A stretch of DNA of 64,000 bases from Robertmurraya sp047302285 (GCF_047302285.1 NZ_CP154845.1:992001-1056000); one strand, 5' to 3'; numbered from the stretch's first letter, positions 43,755 to 52,675 are shown. A program made the numbers and translations. Notes: generated by a model not told the origin, from the sequence alone.

Positions 43755-44984
43755 ATGAATATCGAGGATGTTCGTTCATATTTTCCGATTTTAAATCAGG
43801 AAGTCAATGGGAACCCCCTTGTTTATTTAGACAGTGCAGCTACTTCTCAAAAACCAGTTCAGGTTATTGAGGCACTTGAAACGTACTATCGTGAATATAA
43901 TTCGAATGTTCACCGTGGTGTGCATACACTAGGAACAAGAGCTACAGATGGATACGAAGGCGCAAGGGAAAAAGTAAGAAAGTTTATTCATGCAAAATCT
44001 ACACAAGAGATTATTTTTACTAGAGGTACGACTACTTCGTTAAATACTGTCGCAGCAAGTTTTGGCAGAGCCAATGTACAACCAGGGGATGAAATTGTCA
44101 TCACGTACATGGAGCACCATAGCAATATCATTCCGTGGCAGCAACTTGCAAAGGCAACTGGCGCTACGTTGAAATATTTACCATTGCAAGAGGATGGAAC
44201 GATTTTACTTGAGGATGTAAAAGAAGTCATTAATTCCAATACGAAAATTGTTTCCGTAACAATGGTATCGAATGTTCTAGGTGTCATGAACCCGATTAAA
44301 GAGATTGCAAAAATTGCCCATGAGAATGGTGCGGTTATGGTTGTGGATGGTGCCCAAGGTGCACCTCATATGAAAATCGATGTTCAAGATTTAGATTGTG
44401 ATTTCCTCGGCTTCTCTGCTCATAAAATGTGTGGCCCAACTGGGATTGGGGTACTTTATGGGAAGAAGCATTTATTAGAAAACATGGAGCCAATTGAATT
44501 CGGTGGAGAAATGATCGATTTCGTTGACCTCTATGACTCTACTTGGAAAGAGCTACCATGGAAATTTGAAGGTGGAACTCCGATTATTGCAGGTGCTATT
44601 GGGTTAGGAGCAGCGATCGATTTCTTAAACGAAGTTGGTCTTGACAATATTCAAGCTCATGAGCATCGCTTGGCAGCTTACGCATTAGAAAAAATGTCAG
44701 CAGTAGAAGGAATGACGATTTACGGACCGATGGATCCAGATAAACGAGCTGGTCTTGTCACATTCAATATTGCAGACGTTCATCCACATGATGTAGCAAC
44801 CGTTTTAGATGCGGAAGGAATTGCCGTTCGTGCAGGACATCATTGTGCGCAACCGCTCATGAAATGGCTTAAAGCATCAGCAACTGCTCGTGCCAGCTTT
44901 TATCTGTATAACTCGGAAGAAGATATTGATAAGCTTGTCGCAGGGCTTATCAAAACAAAGGAGTATTTTTCGGATGTCTTCTAA
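43755..44984 (+). CDS. sufS: Cysteine desulfurase SufS
   Basis: A 409-residue class V PLP aminotransferase that removes sulfur from cysteine for Fe-S assembly. The PLP-Lys lies in DCDFLGFSAHKMCGPTG (about residue 225) and the catalytic Cys in AGHHCAQPLMKWL (about residue 362). YLDSAATSQKP marks the N-terminus. The ATG follows the sufD stop immediately. It overlaps sufU by 11 bp, fitting the SufS-SufU partnership. Confidence 0.96.
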   Translation: MNIEDVRSYFPILNQEVNGNPLVYLDSAATSQKPVQVIEALETYYREYNSNVHRGVHTLGTRATDGYEGAREKVRKFIHAKSTQEIIFTRGTTTSLNTVAASFGRANVQPGDEIVITYMEHHSNIIPWQQLAKATGATLKYLPLQEDGTILLEDVKEVINSNTKIVSVTMVSNVLGVMNPIKEIAKIAHENGAVMVVDGAQGAPHMKIDVQDLDCDFLGFSAHKMCGPTGIGVLYGKKHLLENMEPIEFGGEMIDFVDLYDSTWKELPWKFEGGTPIIAGAIGLGAAIDFLNEVGLDNIQAHEHRLAAYALEKMSAVEGMTIYGPMDPDKRAGLVTFNIADVHPHDVATVLDAEGIAVRAGHHCAQPLMKWLKASATARASFYLYNSEEDIDKLVAGLIKTKEYFSDVF

Positions 44985-45408
44985 TCTTGATCAACTCTAC
45001 CGTCAAGTCATTATGGATCACTATAAGAATCCTCGTAATAAGGGTGTCTTAGAGGATGATAGTTTAACGATTAATATGAATAACCCAACTTGTGGAGATC
45101 GCATCCAATTAACTTTAAAGGTCAATGATGGGATCGTTAACGATGCGAAATTTGAAGGGGAAGGCTGCTCGATTTCAATGTCTTCTGCTTCGATGATGAC
45201 GCAAGCGATTAAAGGAAAAACGATTGAAGATGCAGTGAAGCTCTCGAAGATTTTTTCTGATATGATGTTGGGAAATGATTATAATGATGATATCGATTTA
45301 GGCGATATCGAAGCACTTCAAGGAGTCGCTAAATTTCCAGCACGTATCAAGTGTGCAACATTAGCTTGGAAGGCGATGGAAAAAGGGCTCAAGGAAGACG
45401 AACAATAA
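44974..45408 (+). CDS. sufU: SufU sulfurtransferase
   Basis: A 144-residue zinc-dependent sulfurtransferase that accepts persulfide from SufS. Conserved Cys in NPTCGDRIQL (about 41), EGCSISMSSASMM (about 66) and KCATLAWKA (about 128). ATG 44974 is preceded by AAAGGAG 10 bases upstream, within the end of sufS; the longer frame from 44890 lacks support. The LSKIFSDMMLGNDYNDDIDLGDIEALQGV insertion region distinguishes SufU from IscU. Confidence 0.95.
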   Translation: MSSNLDQLYRQVIMDHYKNPRNKGVLEDDSLTINMNNPTCGDRIQLTLKVNDGIVNDAKFEGEGCSISMSSASMMTQAIKGKTIEDAVKLSKIFSDMMLGNDYNDDIDLGDIEALQGVAKFPARIKCATLAWKAMEKGLKEDEQ

Positions 45409-45470
45409 AAAGAAGCGAGAGAGGGCAAAGATTCACGCCCTTTCCACTTTATAAAGGAGGAAGACTTTCG

Positions 45471-46868
45471 ATGGCTAAAAAAGCGCCTGAGATCGGTGAT
45501 TATAAATACGGCTTTGCCGACAAAGATGTCTCCATCTTCCGTTCGAAACGTGGTCTTACACGTGAGATCGTTGAAGAAATTTCAAAAATGAAGGAAGAGC
45601 CTCAATGGATGCTCGACTTCCGTTTAAAATCTTTAGACCACTTCTACAACATGCCCATGCCTCAATGGGGTGGAGATTTAAATTCTTTAAACTTTGATGA
45701 AATTACGTATTACGTAAAACCATCTGAGAAAACAGAACGTTCTTGGGATGAGGTTCCAGAAGAAATCAAGCAAACGTTTGATAAGCTTGGAATTCCTGAA
45801 GCAGAACAAAAGTATTTAGCAGGAGTTTCTGCTCAATACGAATCTGAAGTTGTATACCATAACATGCAGGAAGATCTTGAAGCACTAGGAATCGTTTTTA
45901 AGGATACGGATTCTGCTTTAAGGGAAAACGAAGATATTTTCCGCGAGCATTTTGGGAAAACGATCCCACCTACAGATAACAAATTTGCTGCATTAAACTC
46001 AGCTGTTTGGTCTGGTGGATCTTTCATCTACGTTCCAAAAGGTGTTAAGGTTGAAACTCCTTTACAAGCTTACTTCCGTATTAACTCTGAGAACATGGGA
46101 CAATTTGAGCGTACTCTTATCATCGTCGATGAAGGCGCACATGTTCACTATGTTGAAGGATGTACAGCTCCTGTTTATACAACAAACTCACTTCATAGTG
46201 CGGTTGTTGAAATTATCATCAAAAAAGATGCTTACTGCCGTTATACAACGATTCAAAACTGGGCTAACAATGTCTATAACCTTGTTACAAAGCGTGCGGT
46301 ATGTGATGCAAATGCTACAATGGAATGGATTGATGGAAACATCGGTTCTAAATTAACAATGAAATATCCAGCCGTTATTTTGAAAGGTGAAGGCGCTCGT
46401 GGAATGACTTTATCCATCGCTATCGCTGGTAAAGGTCAGCACCAAGATGCTGGTGCCAAAATGCTACACTTAGCACCAAACACATCTTCAACGATCGTAT
46501 CAAAATCGATTTCAAAACAAGGCGGAAAAGTTACGTATAGAGGAATTGTTCATTTTGGCCGTAAAGCAGAGGGTGCTCGCTCTAACATTGAGTGTGACAC
46601 ATTAATTATGGATAACAAGTCCACTTCAGATACAATCCCTTACAATGAAATCTTAAATGACAACATCTCATTAGAGCATGAAGCGAAAGTTTCAAAGGTT
46701 TCTGAAGAACAATTATTCTACCTTATGAGCCGTGGTATTTCTGAAGAAGAAGCAACTGAAATGATCGTAATGGGCTTCATTGAACCATTTACGAAAGAAC
46801 TTCCAATGGAATACGCTGTTGAAATGAATCGTTTAATCAAGTTCGAAATGGAAGGTTCCATCGGTTAA
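45471..46868 (+). CDS. sufB: Fe-S cluster assembly protein SufB
   Basis: A 465-residue scaffold on which clusters are assembled with SufC and SufD. YRGIVHFGRKAEGARSNIECDTLIMDN and the C-terminal LFYLMSRGISEEEATEMIVMGF are hallmark blocks, and Cys residues include GCTAPVYTT and NIECDT. ATG 45471 has AAAGGAGG 9 bases upstream. Last gene of the operon, ending before a strong terminator. Confidence 0.96.
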   Translation: MAKKAPEIGDYKYGFADKDVSIFRSKRGLTREIVEEISKMKEEPQWMLDFRLKSLDHFYNMPMPQWGGDLNSLNFDEITYYVKPSEKTERSWDEVPEEIKQTFDKLGIPEAEQKYLAGVSAQYESEVVYHNMQEDLEALGIVFKDTDSALRENEDIFREHFGKTIPPTDNKFAALNSAVWSGGSFIYVPKGVKVETPLQAYFRINSENMGQFERTLIIVDEGAHVHYVEGCTAPVYTTNSLHSAVVEIIIKKDAYCRYTTIQNWANNVYNLVTKRAVCDANATMEWIDGNIGSKLTMKYPAVILKGEGARGMTLSIAIAGKGQHQDAGAKMLHLAPNTSSTIVSKSISKQGGKVTYRGIVHFGRKAEGARSNIECDTLIMDNKSTSDTIPYNEILNDNISLEHEAKVSKVSEEQLFYLMSRGISEEEATEMIVMGFIEPFTKELPMEYAVEMNRLIKFEMEGSIG

Positions 46869-46881
46869 TGATAATGAAAAT

Positions 46882-46910
46882 CCGCTCAGGGCTAATCTGA
46901 GCGGTTTTTT
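46882..46910 (+). terminator. Terminator of the suf operon
   Basis: CCGCTCAG/CTGAGCGG 8-bp stem followed by T6. Confidence 0.92.
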
Positions 46911-46934
46911 GCGTAAAAAAGGGGGTTATGAGAA

Positions 46935-47078
46935 ATGATCTATATCGGGCTTACGGGCTGGGGAGATCATGACAGTCTTTACGGTCCTGAATCTTCATCG
47001 AAAAATAAGTTAACGGATTATGCTTCGTACTTTCCAACTGTGGAAGTGGACTCAAGCTTTTATGCGTTGTATATGTAA
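46935..47078 (+). pseudogene. yunF: yunF (DUF72) 5' fragment
   Basis: The first 45 codons of a DUF72-family gene, starting MIYIGLTGWGDHDSLYG and reading through VEVDSSFYAL, as in B. subtilis YunF (SFYAIQPARN). The frame then enters foreign sequence and stops at TAA 47076. The remainder of the gene resumes at about 51926. Loss of continuity coincides with the IS66-type end starting at 47075. Confidence 0.92.
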
Positions 47079-47291
47079 GCGTCAAATAGCGCCCACGTAA
47101 AAATACGTGGGCGCTATTTGACGCTTACGTTTTCACACTTGGCTCACCACTAATTTTGTAGGCTTCAATGCGTTGTCGCCACATTTGTTTTCGTTCATCT
47201 TTTGACACTAAAAAACCTCCTAACAATTCGTGTACTGTGATTATCACAAAACCAGGAAATTATTAGAAGGTGTGGGTTATTTGGCGCTTAC
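47075..47291. mobile_element. IS66-type remnant with terminal inverted repeats
   Basis: The left end GTAAGCGTCAAATAGC (47075) and the right end, read inward as GTAAGCGCCAAATAACC (ending 47291), form terminal inverted repeats of the GTAAGCG type used by IS66-family elements. The left end is itself half of a 25-bp perfect palindrome (47075-47099 with 47104-47128, AAAA loop). On the minus strand 47208-47125 encodes the first 27 residues of an IS66 TnpA-like protein (MSKDERKQMWRQRIEAYKIS) behind a GGAGG site, cut short where it meets the inner repeat. No 8-bp target duplication is visible. Confidence 0.72.
47125..47208 (-). pseudogene. Truncated IS66 tnpA-like orf
   Basis: Twenty-seven codons from GTG 47208, with GGAGG 7 bases upstream. 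The encoded start resembles the conserved N-terminus of IS66 OrfA (KDERKQMWRQRIEAYK). The frame ends in the TAA formed by the inverted-repeat sequence. Confidence 0.65.
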
Positions 47292-47570
47292 GTATAAGGG
47301 CAGTTGGAAGTAAGAAGAAAAACTGAATACCTAATGCGAAGGCACATAAAATTGACCTCGTTTTGAATTTCAACTTTATTCCCCCATTCTAATTTTTGCT
47401 AATCCACTTAGTCTTCATACTAGAAATGATTTGAACTAAAATCAATGTAAATTACTAATGCAGCGACCAAGTTACTTATTTATCTAGAGCTGTTTTTCTC
47501 CGTTAATTGAATCTTAATTTGTTAATTATACTATACGAAGTAAATTTTTTCCATTAAGGTTTTAATTATT

Positions 47571-47600
47571 GGCAACAATCTTTGGAAAAGAGCCTTTATT
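47571..47600 (-). repeat. Dispersed short repeat, copy 1
   Basis: Read on the minus strand, AAAGGCTCTTTTCCAAAG followed by ATTGTTGCC closely matches 58061-58088 (AAAGGCTCTTTTCGCAAACA then TTGTTGCT). The remainder of 47292-47720 is AT-rich with no gene recognised. Confidence 0.55.
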
Positions 47601-47720
47601 TAAGTTAAAAAACCTCGTTTCCCCTAAAATTTTTTCGAAGCTGACCTAATATGAAATTTGTTGATTAGAGTTTCTTAACTATATTTTTTACCATTTTGGT
47701 AGGAACACTCCCTAAGACAA

Positions 47721-48401
47721 TTAAATTACCCTTTCCTTAAAATATTCCTCTAGATCCATGTTTTCACCTTCTTTGAATTTTAACTCTTCATGTTCTGTGC
47801 TTGATTTCATATATAAAATTCTATTACTAACTTTAGATACTTCAGAGATATTGTGACTAGTAAGTAAAATAATATGTCCTTTTGATTTTAGAAAACTTAA
47901 TAACTGCCTTAGTTTAAAGATTGCCTCTATATCCAATGAATTTGTAGGTTCATCTAAAATAATTATTTTGGGTTTAGCAATTACTGCGAGACAGATGGCC
48001 AGCTTTTGATTCTGACCTAAAGAATATGTTTTACATTTCTTATGAATAAATGATTCAAGATTAAATAAAGTTTTCAAATAGGGAAAATATGAATCTTGTT
48101 CATTGATGTTTTTATTTTTTAATGTATGTACGATGTGATCATATCCATTTAGAAATGGATAAAAGTCATGGTTTTCCAACAAAAATCCAATATCATTTTT
48201 ATTTATTGTTTCATTGGAGTAGAGAATTGATCCACTAGTTTGCCTTTGTAACCCTACAATGGTTTTGAGTAATGTTGTTTTTCCTATACCATTTCTACCA
48301 AGTATACAAAAAATGTCCGTGGGGTTAACACTAATATTAATATTACTAAAAATAGTAGTTTGCTTAATTTTCTTTTCTAGATCAACTATTTGTAAGTTCA
48401 T
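47721..48401 (-). CDS. Islet ABC transporter ATPase
   Basis: A 226-residue ABC ATPase, cytoplasmic. Walker A GRNGIGKTT (about residues 35-43), a degenerate signature YSLGQNQKLA (SLGQ rather than SGGQ), Walker B IIILDEP and the switch LLTSHN are present. It is the drug/bacteriocin-exporter type by overall look, with a C-terminal extension of about 25 residues. The only membrane partner nearby is the permease at 49257 on the opposite strand, so the two are expected to form the transporter. GGAGG precedes the ATG at 48401. It is divergent from the secreted-protein gene. Function may be export or immunity (inference). Confidence 0.8.
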   Translation of the reverse strand: MNLQIVDLEKKIKQTTIFSNINISVNPTDIFCILGRNGIGKTTLLKTIVGLQRQTSGSILYSNETINKNDIGFLLENHDFYPFLNGYDHIVHTLKNKNINEQDSYFPYLKTLFNLESFIHKKCKTYSLGQNQKLAICLAVIAKPKIIILDEPTNSLDIEAIFKLRQLLSFLKSKGHIILLTSHNISEVSKVSNRILYMKSSTEHEELKFKEGENMDLEEYFKERVI

Positions 48402-48466
48402 TATTTTCCTCCTTTAACCTTTTACTATAATTTTACATAAAATGATAAAAAAATCAAATTTCATTG

Positions 48467-48495
48467 ACTTTTTAGACAATTTAAAATAAAGTTAC
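48467..48495 (+). promoter_or_regulatory. Promoter of the islet operon
   Basis: TTGACT followed after 17 bp by TAAAGT in the divergent intergenic region, about 45 bp before the start codon of the secreted protein gene. Coordinates are accurate to a few bases. Confidence 0.5.
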
Positions 48496-48538
48496 CTATA
48501 AGAGAAGGGGAAAATTGGAAAAAAAGGGGAATATTGTA

Positions 48539-49174
48539 ATGTTTATCAAAAAAGTTACTATACTTACAACATTGATAGTTTTCTTATTTAGTGGATTAGC
48601 AATTAATTCTTCTAAAGCTTTTGCTGAAACAAATGTTAAAAAGGAAATAATGCAAACTCATAATTTGAAGAATGATCAAGAATATGAAAAATTAGTAAAA
48701 GAATTAGATTCATTGGGTTATACACCTGAAGACGTGTCAGTAATGGCAGGAGCTTCTTGGCTAGTAAAAATAAAACAAACAGTTTGGGCAATCGTTAATA
48801 TAGCAGCAGTTGTTTATACTTTTGTGCAAGCTGTAAATTACCTGGCTAGTTCATTATTGGACTGGGGAGAAGGAATTACAAGTAGTGGTCCTAATGACAC
48901 AGTAGAATTAGCTGGGACTACTGTAGGTGATGTCTCTTTAGTAGAAAATTGGGTATGTTATAAAAAAACTACAAATAGAACTTGCGGTAATAAGTCGGGC
49001 AATGTAAAAGCGGTTCAAGTAACTTTGTATGAAAGAAATTACTCTCCTGGTCCACATGATGGTTTAATAGGGACTAAAACTGATAGTGCCATTTATAGCT
49101 TTCAAGTTAATAATCAATTGGCAACAGATCGCATAGTTGGGCCTGGGACATATACTGCACTATTAAACAAGTAG
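48539..49174 (+). CDS. Secreted protein with hydrophobic core and peptidoglycan-binding domain
   Basis: A 211-residue secreted protein. ATG 48539 has AAGGGGAA about 10 bases upstream and starts a classical signal peptide ending SSKAFA (cleavage near residue 29). Then come a charged helical part (about 30-58) and a strongly hydrophobic, aromatic stretch GASWLVKIKQTVWAIVNI followed by VYTFVQAVNYLASSLLDWGEG (about 68-112). A two-Cys segment (ENWVCYKK, RTCGNKSG) and a PG_binding_1-like domain (about 155-211: VKAVQVTLYERNY, DGLIGTKTDSAIYSFQ) complete it. The middle has no recognised family. The architecture suggests a cell-wall-targeted membrane-active protein or a wall-anchored partner of the ABC system; this is inference. 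Confidence 0.78.
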   Translation: MFIKKVTILTTLIVFLFSGLAINSSKAFAETNVKKEIMQTHNLKNDQEYEKLVKELDSLGYTPEDVSVMAGASWLVKIKQTVWAIVNIAAVVYTFVQAVNYLASSLLDWGEGITSSGPNDTVELAGTTVGDVSLVENWVCYKKTTNRTCGNKSGNVKAVQVTLYERNYSPGPHDGLIGTKTDSAIYSFQVNNQLATDRIVGPGTYTALLNK

Positions 49175-49256
49175 GAAATAATGTATGATTTCCATATATT
49201 AACTTGAATTAATATTATCCCCTTCGCCTGTTAGTACGTAAAGAAAGGAGACTTGT

Positions 49257-50033
49257 ATGAGTAATATAATTTTCGAAATCAAAAAAATTAAAAAGACATT
49301 TCAGATACCTTTTTCTTTAATAATTATGACGATGCTATTACATCTACCAATTTTAATAAATATATATTTTTATAACACAGAATATAAAAGCCCTTTACAA
49401 TATATATATGACTCACAAGCATTTAATAATAGTTTTATATTACCGATTATTGTGATTGTCTACTACTACTGGTTCTTTTCACATGACTACAGATTTAGAA
49501 CATTAAAATATAGAGTAAACACAGGAGCAAAATTTTATGAATTAGTTATATCGAAATTTATTGCAGCTTCATTATCATTTCTTATAGTTTATCTTATTTC
49601 CATTTCAATTTTTATTTTTACAGCTTTTGTGTTTAGTGAGTCAAATATTATAGTAAGTGGCTATGAAATTTTAGGGAAATTAGATACATTATTGTATTTA
49701 ACTTTATATTTTTTTGCTTTGTTAATTTTCTTAGTAGGTATCGGAACATTAAGTGCTTTTTTAACAACACTTTTTAAAGGTCATATTACATCCATCTTTA
49801 TCACTATTATAATTCTAATTTTGTATACATCTATCGGAATTAAGAATGTCTTTATAAACAATATCATCTTTCTAAGGGGAGCTTTTTTATTTTCAGGATT
49901 AGAAGATATAAAAGCATCAGGTTCAGTAATAATTGTTACAATGTTTGGTACGCTTTGTTTCATAGCGTTTACTGTTTATGCTTTAGTTGTTATTAGTGAA
50001 AAAAAGAAGGAGTACTTCTATGAAAAAAATTAA
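49257..50033 (+). CDS. Islet ABC-2-like permease
   Basis: A 258-residue integral membrane protein with six predicted hydrophobic segments and short loops, the layout of ABC-2-type exporter permeases. A charged N-terminus (EIKKIKKTFQIPF) precedes TM1, and FSHDYRFRTLKYRVNTGAKFYELVISK is the cytoplasmic coupling-type region of the family. The ribosome binding site AAAGGAGA is 9 bases upstream. It probably works with the ATPase encoded on the other strand. It overlaps the TPR gene by 14 bp. I do not recognise a named subfamily. Confidence 0.75.
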   Translation: MSNIIFEIKKIKKTFQIPFSLIIMTMLLHLPILINIYFYNTEYKSPLQYIYDSQAFNNSFILPIIVIVYYYWFFSHDYRFRTLKYRVNTGAKFYELVISKFIAASLSFLIVYLISISIFIFTAFVFSESNIIVSGYEILGKLDTLLYLTLYFFALLIFLVGIGTLSAFLTTLFKGHITSIFITIIILILYTSIGIKNVFINNIIFLRGAFLFSGLEDIKASGSVIIVTMFGTLCFIAFTVYALVVISEKKKEYFYEKN

Positions 50034-51105
50034 CATAATATTTTCGGTAATACTTCTGTCACTATTACTTACTACAGCATACTTTTACTATAACTCTTAT
50101 ATAAAAAAAGAGGTTGCAAGTAATATTAATAAAATGGAAAAAGTAGAAGAAGTTATAGATAAAGCAAATGAGAATCAAACAGATATTAACCTTGATGCAG
50201 GATTATCCTTAATTAATAGTTATTTAGGATTTCAGAACATTGACGAGGGAATAGAACTGCTTGAACTTCTAAATAATGAATATCCAAATAATTCAAATGT
50301 ATACTGGTATCTGGGGATATGCAATTATTATATAAACAACTTTGAATTAGCAATTGAATGGTTTAATAGAATCCCTCAACCTACTGAAAATGTTTATAAG
50401 AATTTATCTGAATTATATTTATTGCAAGGTGACATCAATATGAGTAAAACTTTTGCTGAAAAAGCCGTTGAATTAGCGAAAGAAAATTTAGATGAGGGTA
50501 TGGTTAATGTTATGCCTATATGGAAAAAAGGGTATGATTCCTTTATTTTAGAAGGTAATACAAACCCAAATAGAACTTTTGAATACACATCTGATTTTTT
50601 TTATTCCGCCAGGATAGAATTCTTTAGACGCTCGATGGAAAATTATGATGGGAGTGTAGACAATAATAAATTGAAGGAAATAGCCTTCTTAGAAATGGAG
50701 CTACATCAATTTGATAATGCTGAAAAACTGGTTTCGATGATTAATAAATCATCAAAACAGCCTGCGATGTTAATGTTGGAAGACTTACTAAGTGGAGTTA
50801 CCTCAGCAGAACAGCAAAGCAAATTAACCATAATTGGAAAAGCATTTGATTCATTTTATGCTGGTAATGCAAAGGAAGCCTACAAATTATTAAACACAAA
50901 ATTATCAGATGAGAGCTTTGAAAATCAGGAATTAGTGCTATTTACTTTATTTTATTTACATACATTAGAAAACGATTTGGAAGAAAGTACCCATTATTAT
51001 GAGGAATTTATGACGTATTTAACAGATAGGTATGACCCAGATATATGGTATGCACTAAAAAATACTTTGATTAAGAAACAAAAAGACTTAAGAGAAACCA
51101 CATAA
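50020..51105 (+). CDS. Membrane-anchored TPR protein
   Basis: A 361-residue protein with one N-terminal transmembrane anchor (IIFSVILLSLLLTTAYFYY, about residues 5-23) and an extracytoplasmic region of helical TPR-like repeats (for example YWYLGICNYYINNFELAIEWFN and NLSELYLLQGDINMSKTFAEKA, about residues 95-155), with further repeats to the C-terminus. ATG 50020 follows AAGGAG; the longer frame from 49987 is unsupported. The 14-bp overlap with the permease gene implies coupled translation and a joint complex. TPRs usually bind proteins, so it may hold the secreted protein or a wall component. No named family recognised. Confidence 0.72.
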   Translation: MKKINIIFSVILLSLLLTTAYFYYNSYIKKEVASNINKMEKVEEVIDKANENQTDINLDAGLSLINSYLGFQNIDEGIELLELLNNEYPNNSNVYWYLGICNYYINNFELAIEWFNRIPQPTENVYKNLSELYLLQGDINMSKTFAEKAVELAKENLDEGMVNVMPIWKKGYDSFILEGNTNPNRTFEYTSDFFYSARIEFFRRSMENYDGSVDNNKLKEIAFLEMELHQFDNAEKLVSMINKSSKQPAMLMLEDLLSGVTSAEQQSKLTIIGKAFDSFYAGNAKEAYKLLNTKLSDESFENQELVLFTLFYLHTLENDLEESTHYYEEFMTYLTDRYDPDIWYALKNTLIKKQKDLRETT

Positions 51106-51188
51106 TAAAATGGTTGTAAGATTACATACTAACCTTTCTAACCAAATTTTAAGAACTATTAACAAATTAATTATCAACAGATACTAAA

Positions 51189-51389
51189 TTGATTTTTTGT
51201 GCGGATTCCATTCCAGGAAATGAACTAAACTTGGTTTTTGAATATCTAAATATAAACAGACTTACCTTAAAAATAGGCTTAATGAACGAATATATTTCAA
51301 TGAAAAATAGCAACGATGTTGTTAAATTCAAACAAATAATGAGTGATAATGTGGAAGACTTTATCACTGAAGTTCAGAAGAGAATATAA
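51189..51389 (+). pseudogene. Possible gene remnant in the islet
   Basis: A 66-codon frame from TTG 51189 with protein-like composition (NELNLVFEYLNINRLTLKIG) but no ribosome binding site, followed by a terminator. It may be the 3' end of a lost gene. Nothing else is seen in 51106-51444. Confidence 0.3.
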
Positions 51390-51405
51390 TAAACAATATG
51401 AAATT

Positions 51406-51431
51406 AGACCTCACTATTAGAGGTCTTTTAT
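51406..51431 (+). terminator. Terminator at the end of the islet operon
   Basis: GACCTC/GAGGTC stem with a 7-nt loop, then TTTTATT. Confidence 0.75.
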
Positions 51432-51444
51432 TATGCACTTTTCA

Positions 51445-51756
51445 TCATTTCCACAGTTTTTGACAAGCTGAAATTAACATCTGTCCTACTTCTTTATCAA
51501 ATGCCAAATCTTTCCCCATTTCTAACCAATGGAACCAATGCAGATAGTTGTCCAAATAGTGAGTTCCTACCCCTTGGAAACGTTCGAACCAACCTTTCAA
51601 TCGGTTGTGTAAATTATTTATGTGTTGAAAATGATAGATACCCTTCTTCATGCAGTGTTTTAAGCGTTCATTTACTGTTTCGTGAAGTAGTCCTTTTAAT
51701 TTGGCAAATTTTTTATAGTTAATTGCTGTATCTGTACATAACAAAGCCTTATTCAA
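51445..51756 (-). pseudogene. IS1595-family transposase 3' remnant
   Basis: The C-terminal 103 residues of an ISXO2/IS1595-type DDE transposase. Typical text is KKGIYHFQHINNLHNRLKGW followed by FERFQGVGTHYLDNYLHWF, the conserved end of the family. The N-terminal zinc ribbon and most of the catalytic domain are absent; upstream minus-strand sequence (51757-51850) holds only an unrelated short frame ending in TGA. It marks the right border of the inserted region. Confidence 0.8.
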
Positions 51757-51925
51757 AGCAACAATAGCTGAGGCTATTGTTCAAGAAGGAATTTCTAAGG
51801 GTCGCTTCAAAAAATCTCGTAGCTTGTCTAATTTCTCCCAATGAATTTGGGATAAATCATGTACAAGTATATATAGAATAAATATTTTATGTTTTTTTCC
51901 AAAAATTTCTGGTGTACAATTGATG

Positions 51926-52639
51926 GTTCAACCATTAAGAAACGCGCAAAAATGGGTTGATGAGACGCCGCATGGATTTCAATTTATCGTCAAAGCGTAT
52001 CAAGGGATGACCGGTCATCAACGGGGAGAAATTCCTTTTGACAATAAAAGGGAGATGTTCCGTGCCTTTAAAGATTCATTGACCCCTTATATTGAGGCAA
52101 AAAAATTAGCTATGGTGTTGTTTCAATTTCCACCATGGTTTGACTGTAAAAAGGAAAACGTGCAATACTTGAGATGGTGTAAACAGGAGATGGGGGAAAT
52201 TCCTTGTGCTCTTGAATTTCGTCATCAGTCTTGGTTTTGGCCAGCTTACTTTGAAAGTACTCTCAGGTTTATGGAGAAGGAACAATGGATCCACAGTATT
52301 TGTGATGAACCACAAGCTGGGGATGGATCGGTGCCTACCGTCTTACGGACAACAACGAAAGATAAAGTACTCGTCCGATTTCACGGAAGAAATCTTCACG
52401 GCTGGCAGAAGCGAACAGATGTGAACTGGCGGGAGGTTCGCTATCTCTACCGCTATAACGAAAAGGAATTGAGTGAGTGGGTTCAGCACTTAAAGCAACT
52501 TGAAAAAGAATGCCAAGACGTGTTCGTCGTCTTTAACAATAATTCTGGTGGCGATGCTGCTGATAATGGCAAACAGTTGATGGGGTTAATGAATATAGAA
52601 TATGAAAACCTCGCACCGAGGCAATTAGATTTATTTTGA
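51926..52639 (+). pseudogene. yunF: yunF (DUF72) 3' fragment
   Basis: The C-terminal 237 codons of the DUF72 gene. Homology to B. subtilis YunF resumes at VQPLRNAQKW and continues through FQFIVKAYQGMTGHQRGEIPF, ALEFRHQSWF, LVRFHGRN and the C-terminal NNNSGGDAADN and APRQLDLF blocks. A TTG/ATG at 51920-51925 could start translation but has no ribosome binding site. DUF72 proteins are TIM-barrel-like and of unknown function. Together with 46935-47069 it reconstitutes a full-length gene split by about 4.85 kb. Confidence 0.92.
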
Positions 52640-52675
52640 AGCACAGTCATGTGAGACAATAGGGGATATGTGAAA

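Noticed and set aside
47067..47299. 8-bp target duplication expected for an IS66 insertion
   Set aside because: Left flank TTGTATAT and right flank GTATAAGG do not match; no duplication can be claimed.
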